Assembly: GCF_024172165.1 (NCBI RefSeq)
Contig: NZ_JAMZEB010000002.1
Span: forward strand, 11,177,001 to 11,241,000
Length of the DNA stretch: 64,000 nt
Source: Nonomuraea thailandensis
GTDB lineage: Bacteria > Actinomycetota > Actinomycetes > Streptosporangiales > Streptosporangiaceae
Reading direction: 5' to 3'
Shown: positions 57,759 to 64,000 of the stretch, piece after piece
Position numbering within the stretch: the stretch's first letter is position 1
Layout: every line of letters begins with the position of its first letter
Translations under genes and position numbers: made by a program
Notes under the pieces: generated by a model
Seen by the model: the letters and a program-made list of their open reading frames with translations, nothing else
What the model was told of the DNA's origin: nothing
Databases searched by the model: none

Positions 57759-58506
57759 GCAGACAGGTCTCGGTGACGCGTTCTGGCTGGACGGCTACGA
57801 CCTGTCCGGCGACGTCGGCGCGCTGGGTCGGATCGGCGGCGGCCTGGCCGGGACGCAGGACATGACCGGCATCAACAAGTCGGCCATGGAGCGAGCCGGG
57901 CTCGCGAGGGACGGCGCGCTGGAGTGGACGAGCTTTTTCAACCCCGGCACCGCCGCGGCGCACGAGGTGCTGTCCACACTGCCGTTCACCAACCGGATTG
58001 CCACCTACGGGCGAGGCACGGGCCTCGGTTCGCCGGCGGCGTGTCTCATCGGACGGCAGATCAACTACGACCCGTCCCGCGCGGCCGACGGCTCGCTGAC
58101 CATCTCGGTCCAGGCCCTCGCCGACGGCTATGGCCTGGAGTGGGGCCGCCAGCTCACCGCCGGCGTACGTACCGACACCGGCGCCGCCAACGGCGCATCC
58201 GTCGACTTCGGCGCGGTCGGCTCCTTCGGGCTCCAGGCGTGGCTGCACGTCACCGCGTTCACGGGCACGGACGCCACGATCCGGCTGCAGCAGTCCAGCG
58301 ACGACGGCGGCGCCGACGCGTTCGCGAACGTCACCGGCGGCGCTTTCACCCAGGTCACCGCCGGGCCGACCTCGGAGCGGATCCAGACCGCGCGGGGCCA
58401 GGCCGTGGAGCGGTATCTCCGCGTCGTCACCAGCACCAGCGGTGGTTTCTCCTCGCTGTCCTTTGTCGTGGTCGTGAGCGTTAACCCGGTGAGCGTGGTG
58501 TTCTGA
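57751..58506 (+). CDS. Major tail (tube) protein, first copy
   Basis: A 251-residue protein. Its core, MTGINKSAMERAGLARDGAL, TSFFNPGTAAAHEVLSTLP, SRAADGSLTISVQALADGYG, matches the second tail protein at 59494 segment by segment. The C-terminal 110 residues (GSFGLQAWLHVTAFTGTDAT) form an extra beta domain, which may decorate the tube. Position after the terminator supports a tail-tube role. Start at the ATG inside the previous gene's end. Confidence 0.75.
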   Translation: MSKQTGLGDAFWLDGYDLSGDVGALGRIGGGLAGTQDMTGINKSAMERAGLARDGALEWTSFFNPGTAAAHEVLSTLPFTNRIATYGRGTGLGSPAACLIGRQINYDPSRAADGSLTISVQALADGYGLEWGRQLTAGVRTDTGAANGASVDFGAVGSFGLQAWLHVTAFTGTDATIRLQQSSDDGGADAFANVTGGAFTQVTAGPTSERIQTARGQAVERYLRVVTSTSGGFSSLSFVVVVSVNPVSVVF

Positions 58507-58829
58507 TGGCCACCTACTGCCCGTGTACGACCGGGACCGTCGCCCTCTACGTCGACCAGGCCGACGACGACCTGCTCGTCGCGGTTCCCGTCGAGGCATG
58601 GGATGAGGCCGGAGCCGCGTACGTGGCCGGGCTCAGGGGCCTGGTGCTGGCCGATTCGCGGCCGGGATTCGTGCGCCTGGAGCAGGCGAGCGCGCGTCTG
58701 CCGCGGCCGGATGCACCGGTGCGTGAGCCGGTCAAGATCGGGGCTCCGGAACCCCGCGGCCCCCACGGCCCGCGCGACCCCCTGGACCCGCGCGGCCCGC
58801 GACCCGCCACCGAGAAAGGCAGACAGTAG
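58506..58829 (+). CDS. Small tail-region protein with a collagen-like end
   Basis: A 107-residue protein with an alpha/beta first half (TVALYVDQADDDLLVAVPVE) and a Pro/Gly/Arg-rich end (GPHGPRDPLDPRGPRP) of collagen-like spacing. It shares its first base with the previous stop. The function is unknown. Confidence 0.55.
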   Translation: MATYCPCTTGTVALYVDQADDDLLVAVPVEAWDEAGAAYVAGLRGLVLADSRPGFVRLEQASARLPRPDAPVREPVKIGAPEPRGPHGPRDPLDPRGPRPATEKGRQ

Positions 58830-59260
58830 TGAGACCCCTGAACCGCATTACGCCGGCGGCGCCGGTGAACGCCTTCCAGACGTACCGGATCGTGTCGCCG
58901 CCGGACCACGCGGTGCGCAGCGCGTGCGAGGACGTTGGCTGTCCAGCCTGGCGGTGCGGCTGGGAGACGCAGGTAGACGAGGGCACCGACCTTGGGCGGG
59001 CGCAGGCCGCCTACATCCGGCAGCAGGCAGGCCGGACCTACCGGGAGCGCCGCACAGGCGAGGGGCTGACCGTCTTCCAGTTCATATCGGGGCAACGGTG
59101 TTTCGCCGAGCACCGCACCCGGCCGGAGACCTTCCTCGTCCGGGGCGGGGACTGGCGCCAGGACCTCGGCCTGATCCGCCAGCACTCCCGGGGCGCGGAC
59201 TGGGTCGAGGACTTCGCGCTCCACCAGGACCGCCTCGCGCGGCAGACCGAGAGGGGATAG
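58829..59260 (+). CDS. Conserved actinophage-type tail-region protein
   Basis: A 143-residue protein (TYRIVSPPDHAVRSACEDVG, CPAWRCGWETQVDEGTDLG, RTYRERRTGEGLTVFQF, ISGQRCFAEHRTRPETFLVR). I associate this pattern with actinophage tail clusters. Four Cys and several His could bind metal. The role is not established. Confidence 0.65.
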   Translation: MRPLNRITPAAPVNAFQTYRIVSPPDHAVRSACEDVGCPAWRCGWETQVDEGTDLGRAQAAYIRQQAGRTYRERRTGEGLTVFQFISGQRCFAEHRTRPETFLVRGGDWRQDLGLIRQHSRGADWVEDFALHQDRLARQTERG

Positions 59261-59263
59261 CCG

Positions 59264-59491
59264 ATGCCGCGCAACTACGTGGCGGTGCACGAAGGACTGC
59301 TGAAAGCCCTTCGGGACGCCGGGCTCTGCGATGACGACACGAGCCGCGTGGTGATCGACATCAAGGCGGGCTGCATCCCGGTGATCTACACCGAGAAGTT
59401 CGCCAACCCGGACCGCGACCTGCTGTCCGTCGTGACCGCGCTCGGCGGAGTCCAGGTCGAGATCAGGAAAGCTGAAGAAGGAGGGCAGTAG
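59264..59491 (+). CDS. Small hypothetical protein of the tail region
   Basis: A 75-residue alpha/beta protein (VAVHEGLLKALRDAGLCDDD, TSRVVIDIKAGCIPVIYTEK). It lies just before the second tail-tube gene. Its 3' end contains the ribosome binding site (AAGGAGG) of that gene. Confidence 0.6.
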   Translation: MPRNYVAVHEGLLKALRDAGLCDDDTSRVVIDIKAGCIPVIYTEKFANPDRDLLSVVTALGGVQVEIRKAEEGGQ

Positions 59492-59493
59492 CC

Positions 59494-59919
59494 ATCGCGA
59501 AGGAGACCGGCCTCGCATGGTCCGCGCTGAGCATCGACGACAGCGGCGGCACCCTGCGCGACATCAGGAACGACGTCACGAACATGGAGTTCGCCACCCC
59601 CAGGGCGGTCCAGGACGTGACCGGCGTGGACAAATCGGCGATGGAGCGGCTGCTGCTGCTCGCCGACATGAGCATGTCCCTGAACGGCGTCTTCAACGAC
59701 GCCAGCAACGCCTCACACGACGTGTTCAAGACCGTTCCGAGCACCTCCGTGGCCCGCGAGTTCACGCTCACGGTCAGCGGCCAGACGCTCGGCACCACCC
59801 CGCTGTGCACCCTTCTGCCGACGGACTACGCGCTCACCCGCGCGGCCGACGGCAGCCTCACCTGGCAGGTGCCCCTCGTACTCGCCAACGGCGCAGTCCC
59901 CACGTGGACGTCGGCGTGA
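59494..59919 (+). CDS. Second tail (tube) protein, apparent ATC start
   Basis: A 141-residue protein whose core, DVTGVDKSAMERLLLLADMS, LNGVFNDASNASHDVFKT and LTRAADGSLTWQVPLVLANG, parallels the first tail protein. Homologous reading begins IAKETGLAWSALSIDDSGGT from an ATC at 59494. This codon has an ideal ribosome binding site (AAGGAGG, 9 bases upstream) and no ATG, GTG or TTG nearby in frame. The first ATG, at 59584, would remove the first 30 residues and has no ribosome binding site. I therefore propose the rare ATC start. Confidence 0.75.
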   Translation: MAKETGLAWSALSIDDSGGTLRDIRNDVTNMEFATPRAVQDVTGVDKSAMERLLLLADMSMSLNGVFNDASNASHDVFKTVPSTSVAREFTLTVSGQTLGTTPLCTLLPTDYALTRAADGSLTWQVPLVLANGAVPTWTSA

Positions 59920-60347
59920 CCGGCTACGTGCGGCCGCGCACGCTCCTCCTGCGGTGGGAAGACGGAGAGTTCGCCGGCCTGGAGATCCGTGCCCGCCGGG
60001 CCAGCTTGGAGACCTTCTTCAGGTTCGCTCCGATCCTGGACGCCGGCATCGACGTGTCCAACCCGAAGGGCCGCGAGGAGTTCCTGGGCCTGGCCTTGGA
60101 GTTCGGCACGTACTTGGTGTCCTGGAACGTGCAGGACGAGGACGGGCACGGCAACAAGACGCCGGTCCCGTGCACGCCCGAGGAGTTCGTCGCCTCAGAC
60201 CCCCGGTTCTTCCGCGAGGTGCTGGACCAGTGGGCCGAGGCCATCGCTGGAGTGCCCGTCCCTTTGGACAGCAGATCGCCCGGTGGCGAGCCGTTCCCGG
60301 AGGCATCTCTGCCTGTGGAACCCCTGTCACCGAGCCTCGCGAGCTGA
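59916..60347 (+). CDS. Tail assembly chaperone, short form
   Basis: A 143-residue protein (LRWEDGEFAGLEIRARRASL, FAPILDAGIDVSNPKGREEF, YLVSWNVQDEDGHGNKTPVP) in the place of the gpG-like tail chaperone, directly before the tape measure. The GTG start overlaps the previous stop. A canonical slippery heptamer, C-CCT-TTG, lies at 60260-60266 in the right phase near its end. Confidence 0.8.
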   Translation: MTGYVRPRTLLLRWEDGEFAGLEIRARRASLETFFRFAPILDAGIDVSNPKGREEFLGLALEFGTYLVSWNVQDEDGHGNKTPVPCTPEEFVASDPRFFREVLDQWAEAIAGVPVPLDSRSPGGEPFPEASLPVEPLSPSLAS

Positions 60348-60499
60348 GGGACGCGCGCTGGATTCTCGCGCAGTGCACCCGCTTCGGATGCCTGCCCAGC
60401 GCGCTGATGGAGGAAGACGCAGGGCTGATCCGCCTGCTGCGCCTGGAGGAGATGGCCGGACCGAACACGGGGGAGGGGGCGAGCTGGATTGAGCAATGA
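59916..60499 (+). CDS. Tail assembly chaperone, -1 frameshift product (G-T type)
   Basis: After a -1 shift at the heptamer C-CCT-TTG (60260-60266), translation enters a frame with good codon bias: FGQQIARWRAVPGGISACGT, ILAQCTRFGCLPSALMEEDA. It runs to the TGA at 60497-60499, just inside the tape-measure start. The product would be 194 residues. Long-tailed phages almost always make such a pair, and the second frame has no start of its own. Confidence 0.7.
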
Positions 60500-63215
60500 A
60501 GTCGAGATCGTCGTCTCATCGAGGGACCGGACCGGGCCCGGCCTGGCCGCCGCCCGCGGCAAGGCCAGCGCGTTCGCCGCCAGCACCAAGGCCACCTTGG
60601 GCAAGGCTGGCGTCGAAGCCGGGCAGGCGCTCGGCGACGGGATCGTACGTGGCGCCGGCGCCCGTCTGCGAGACAGCCGCGGCCGGTTCGTGCGGGGCGG
60701 CCAGGACCTGGGCGACGGCATCGCCGAAGGCATCGAGTCCGGCACCCGCCGTGGCGACCAGATCGTGGGCGGCTTCACGTCCTCCGTGCTGTCCAGCTTC
60801 CGAAAGCTGGGGCCCGGCATGGGGGCCGCGGTCACAGCCGGCCTGTACGGGGCGGCGGCTAGTGCGGGCACCGCGGCGGGCGCGGTCACGCTGGCGGTCG
60901 GCGGCGCGCTCACGGCCATCGGGGCCGTCTCGGCTGCCCAGTCGGTGAAGGTGCGGCAAGAGTGGTCCGCCGTCGGCCAGGAGGTCAAGGCCGATCTCGC
61001 GGACGCTGCCCAGCCGATGGAACGCTCCGCCCTGCGGGCGGCCACGGTCACGAGGGCCACCTTCTCGCGGCTCAAGCCGTACTTGAGCAGCTTTTTCTCG
61101 GACAGCGCCCCCGCTGTTGATCGTTTCGTCCGGTCGATCGGTGACGGGGTAGCCTCCCTGGGCCCGGCGCTGGTCCCTCTGGAGCGCGGCTACAGCGCGG
61201 TCCTGGACCGGATCTCCGCCCGGAGCCCGGCGATCTTCGGGGCGTTGCAGCGGTCGATCGAGAACGTAGCCGAGACCGCCGAAGAGCACGCCGACGACAT
61301 CGCGGGCGCGTTCGAATTTGCGGCCAGGGCCGTCGAGTTCACGACCGAGGCCGTCGATGCCCTCGCCGACTCGTGGTCCGACTTCACCGGCGACGTCAGC
61401 GATTTCACCTCCGGGAACACCGACTTCGGCAAGGGGTTCGCCGATGGCCTGTACGACCTGTACGAGAGCCTCGGCATCAACACCGAGCACATGCAGAAGA
61501 TGCGGGAAGAGTGGGCCAAGACCGACGCCGCGGCGGCCAACAGCGGCGGGGTGAAGGGCGCCTCGTCCGCCGCCTCCGATCTCGGCGGCGCGGCCGACGA
61601 CGCCGCGGCGGGGCTTCGGGATCTCAAGGCCGAGTTCGAGCGGCTGACCGGGCCGGCTCTCGACGCGGCGGAGGCTCAACTCCGGGTGGAGGAGGCGATC
61701 GACCGGGCCGCGGAAGCCGTCCGGGAGAACGGTCGCACCCTCGACATCCATTCGGAGAAGGGCCGGGCCAACAAGGACGCCCTGATCGACCTGGCGCGTG
61801 CGTCTCAGGAACACCTCGTGGCCATGCAGAACGAGGAGGCGTCTGCAGGCGCTATCGCCGAGAAGTACAGCCAGTACCGTGGCCAGCTGGTGCAGGCGGC
61901 GCGGCAGGCCGGGGCGACGAAGGCGGAGGCTGAGTCGCTCGCTGCGGCGTGGCTGGCTGTGCCGGAGTCGGTGACGACTGCTGTGCGAGGCAATATCGGC
62001 GACCTGGAATCGAAGATCGCAGCAGCGAAGGCACGGTTGCGTGACCCGAAGCTGACCCGGCCGGAGCGGGCGCAGATCCGTGCTGAGATTTCCGACCTGC
62101 AGCGGAAGGTGGCGGCGGCGAAGGCGGCGCTGGCGTCGGTCAACGGCAGTCGTGCGACGACGTTCATCGACACCATCTACCGGTACAGCGGTAAGCCGCG
62201 GGTCGGCAGCGGCACCGTGTTGGCGCCCGGTTTGGCTCGTGGCGGCATCGTCGGCGGGCTCGGTGGGGTGAAGCGGTTCGCTGACGGCGGCGTGTCCGGT
62301 GCCGGGTCCAGTCTCGCGATGGTGGGTGAGCAGGGGCCGGAGCTGGTGCGGCTGCCGGTCGGGTCGTCGGTGACCGGGGCGGGGCAGACGCGGGCGATGC
62401 TCGGCGGCGGGGGCGCTTCCGGGTTCGGGTCGATCAGCATGGCATTCCGGCAGGCCGGAGGGGACAGCGCGGGCAGCCTGGCGGGGAGCATGCGGGACCT
62501 GACGAAGGCGTTGCGCGAGGTCGTCTCGCTGAGGGACGGCATGTCGCGCTTCACCGACAGCGTGTTCGGCCAGGGCCGTGCGCTGATGGCGTACGAAGAG
62601 GCGTGGGACGCCGTGCGCCGGTCGATGAAGGAGAACGGCAAGTCCCTCAACATCACGAAGGAGAAGGGGCGGGAGAACCGGACCGCGTTGATGGGTCTGG
62701 CCGACGCGGCGCACCAGGTGGCGTTCGCGATGCGGGACATGGGCAAGCCGACGTCCGAGATCGTGACGAAGATGCGTGAGCAGCGCGCCGAGTTCATCAA
62801 GATGGCCCGCGCGTTCGGCCTCACGAAGAAGGAAGCCACAGCGCTGGCGGACAAGTGGGGGCTCATCCCGTCCAAGGTCAAGAGCGTCCTCACCAAGGAG
62901 TCCGCGGACCTCGCCTATAACAAGCAGGCGGAGGCGTTCAACGCCCGCCTCGACGGCAAGGCGACGGGCGGGCCAGCCGGCGGGTGGACGATGGTCGGCG
63001 AGCGCGGCGCCGAGCTCGTGAAACTACCCTTCGGTAGTCAGGTCACCTCGGCGAATCAGACCGCGGCCATGCTCGCAAGCGGCGCGGCGCCGGCCCCCAC
63101 CGTCATCGAGCTGCGGTCCTCCGGCAGCGCGATCGACGACATGCTCCTGCAGATCCTCCGCAAGGCCATCCGCGTCCGCGGTGGCAACGTCCAGCTCGTG
63201 CTCGGGAGGACCTGA
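60489..63215 (+). CDS. Tape measure protein
   Basis: A 908-residue protein. It has a helical N-terminal part with conserved GQALGDGIVRGAGARLRDSR, a hydrophobic segment (about 107-150, GAAVTAGLYGAAASAG), long helices, and Gly-rich C-terminal motifs (MVGEQGPELVRLPVGSSV). Two internal duplications are visible: RENGRTLDIHSEKGRANKDA against KENGKSLNITKEKGRENRTA, and the VGEQGPELVRLP against VGERGAELVKLP segments. It sets tail length, roughly 135 nm at 1.5 angstrom per residue. TTG start at 60489 with GGGGGAGGGG upstream. Confidence 0.92.
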   Translation: MSNEVEIVVSSRDRTGPGLAAARGKASAFAASTKATLGKAGVEAGQALGDGIVRGAGARLRDSRGRFVRGGQDLGDGIAEGIESGTRRGDQIVGGFTSSVLSSFRKLGPGMGAAVTAGLYGAAASAGTAAGAVTLAVGGALTAIGAVSAAQSVKVRQEWSAVGQEVKADLADAAQPMERSALRAATVTRATFSRLKPYLSSFFSDSAPAVDRFVRSIGDGVASLGPALVPLERGYSAVLDRISARSPAIFGALQRSIENVAETAEEHADDIAGAFEFAARAVEFTTEAVDALADSWSDFTGDVSDFTSGNTDFGKGFADGLYDLYESLGINTEHMQKMREEWAKTDAAAANSGGVKGASSAASDLGGAADDAAAGLRDLKAEFERLTGPALDAAEAQLRVEEAIDRAAEAVRENGRTLDIHSEKGRANKDALIDLARASQEHLVAMQNEEASAGAIAEKYSQYRGQLVQAARQAGATKAEAESLAAAWLAVPESVTTAVRGNIGDLESKIAAAKARLRDPKLTRPERAQIRAEISDLQRKVAAAKAALASVNGSRATTFIDTIYRYSGKPRVGSGTVLAPGLARGGIVGGLGGVKRFADGGVSGAGSSLAMVGEQGPELVRLPVGSSVTGAGQTRAMLGGGGASGFGSISMAFRQAGGDSAGSLAGSMRDLTKALREVVSLRDGMSRFTDSVFGQGRALMAYEEAWDAVRRSMKENGKSLNITKEKGRENRTALMGLADAAHQVAFAMRDMGKPTSEIVTKMREQRAEFIKMARAFGLTKKEATALADKWGLIPSKVKSVLTKESADLAYNKQAEAFNARLDGKATGGPAGGWTMVGERGAELVKLPFGSQVTSANQTAAMLASGAAPAPTVIELRSSGSAIDDMLLQILRKAIRVRGGNVQLVLGRT

Positions 63216-64000
63216 TGGCGTTCCCTCAGACCGTCCTGCCGCTGGCCGTCGAGCTGCATCTCGACGGCGCGTGGGTGGACGTCACCTCGCACGTGTACCG
63301 CCGAGACATGGTGAGCATCCGGCGCGGCCGGGCGGACGAGGCCGGGCAGGTCGACCGGTCCTCCTGCTCGCTGACCATGAACAACAGGGACGGCCGCTAC
63401 AGCCCCAGGAACCCCGTCGGCCCGTACTACGGGCAGCTCACCCGCAACACCCCGATCCGGATCGCCATTGAGGACGGCGACACCTACCTCGCGCTCGACG
63501 GCACAACCGGCGACCGGGCCACCACGCCCGACCACGCGAGCTTGGACATCACGGGCGACATCGACATCCGCATCGACCTGACCGCCGCCTCCTGGCGGAC
63601 GGTGATGGACATGGCCGCCAAGTACGAGACCACCGGCAACCAGAGGAGCTGGGCGTTCTACCTGCACGGCGACGGCGGCGGGCGGCCGTGCTTCACCTGG
63701 TCGGCGAACGGGACGGCGACCACCGACATCGTGGCCACCGTGCCGTGCCCTGCTCCGGCGAGCGGGCGCCAGGCGCTGCGGGTGACGTTCGACGTCAACA
63801 ACGGAGCGGGCGGCAACACGGCGACCTTCTACTACGCCGAGACGATCGCCGGGCCGTGGACGCAGCTCGGCGACCCCGTCGTCACCGCGGGCACGACGTC
63901 GATCTTCTCCAGCTCGGCCGAGCTGGAGGTCGGCGACGTCACCGACTTCACCGGGTTCCCGGTGGTCGGGGCGGTGCACGCGTTCGAGCTGCGCAACGGC
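63215..64000 (+). CDS. Minor tail protein (N-terminal 262 residues; runs off the window)
   Basis: The frame is open from the ATG at 63215 (sharing TGATG with the tape-measure stop) to the end. It begins VELHLDGAWVDVTSHVYRRD and SIRRGRADEAGQVDRSSCSL, TMNNRDGRYSPRNPVGPYYG, the standard start of actinophage minor tail/distal tail proteins. A beta-sandwich of LamG type follows (DITGDIDIRIDLTAASWRTV, SWAFYLHGDGGGRPCFTWSA). It probably lies at the tail tip and binds host surface sugars. Confidence 0.85.
   Translation, partial: MAFPQTVLPLAVELHLDGAWVDVTSHVYRRDMVSIRRGRADEAGQVDRSSCSLTMNNRDGRYSPRNPVGPYYGQLTRNTPIRIAIEDGDTYLALDGTTGDRATTPDHASLDITGDIDIRIDLTAASWRTVMDMAAKYETTGNQRSWAFYLHGDGGGRPCFTWSANGTATTDIVATVPCPAPASGRQALRVTFDVNNGAGGNTATFYYAETIAGPWTQLGDPVVTAGTTSIFSSSAELEVGDVTDFTGFPVVGAVHAFELRNG

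Larger units (their letters stand above)
26697..64000. mobile_element. Left part of a siphovirus-type prophage
   Basis: The prophage begins at a tRNA 3' remnant. It then has, in order, integrase, repressor, excisionase-like gene, recombination genes, replication region, terminase, portal, protease, capsid, neck and tail genes, and it is cut by the window end inside a minor tail gene. All structural frames seen are intact. The right end (baseplate, lysis, attR with the whole tRNA) is outside the window. Confidence 0.9.

Overview
The window is very GC-rich. Genes are packed end to end with many ATGA/GTGA overlaps, GTG and TTG starts are frequent, and third codon positions are almost always G or C. 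ESX-type (WXG100-like) genes and CHAT/STAND proteins point to a multicellular actinomycete. Protein style suggests Streptosporangiales (Nonomuraea or Streptosporangium relatives), but the sequence alone does not prove the genus.

The window has two halves. Positions 1 to about 26.6 kb are chromosomal accessory DNA that reads as a defence or conflict island. From the left it holds: a tRNA-like gene with an enlarged anticodon loop behind an unrecognised 486-residue protein; a small integrative-element module (a degenerate DNA-methyltransferase-like protein overlapping an intact TSPPY methyltransferase, then an excisionase-like protein and a tyrosine integrase); two type IV restriction enzymes, one Mrr-like and one with the ScoMcrA-like head, sulfur-binding and HNH layout; a two-repeat protein of unknown role; a fused STAND-NTPase/TPR/ADP-ribosylglycohydrolase coupled to a PfkB-family kinase; an ESX-type secreted-protein pair; a lipoprotein; a winged-helix protein behind a broken gene; and a three-gene operon of a TPR-CHAT protease, a second CHAT protease and an LCAT-type lipase. 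The STAND/ADP-ribosylglycohydrolase/kinase pair and the CHAT/CHAT/lipase operon are the best candidates for undescribed immune systems.

Positions about 26.7 kb to the right edge (64 kb) are the left part of a siphovirus-type prophage integrated at the 3' end of a tRNA-Arg(CCU) gene. A roughly 43-bp tRNA 3' remnant marks attL, and the right end and intact tRNA lie outside the window. From attL the order is: integrase, small membrane protein and repressor (leftward); excisionase-like gene; an early operon with a YqaJ exonuclease, RecT and many small zinc-motif or hypothetical genes; a replication-initiator-like gene carrying 22-bp-phased iterons and a DnaA box (candidate origin); more small genes; an independently promoted DUF932 gene; a leftward cargo gene with weak AbiTii resemblance; terminase small and large subunits; portal-MuF fusion; ClpP-like prohead protease; HK97-type capsid; connector, neck and terminator genes; two related tail proteins; tail-assembly chaperones with a predicted -1 frameshift; tape measure; and the start of a minor tail protein. 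The structural set is intact as far as it can be seen, so the prophage may be functional.

All functional calls come from reading motifs and gene order. No database search was run.
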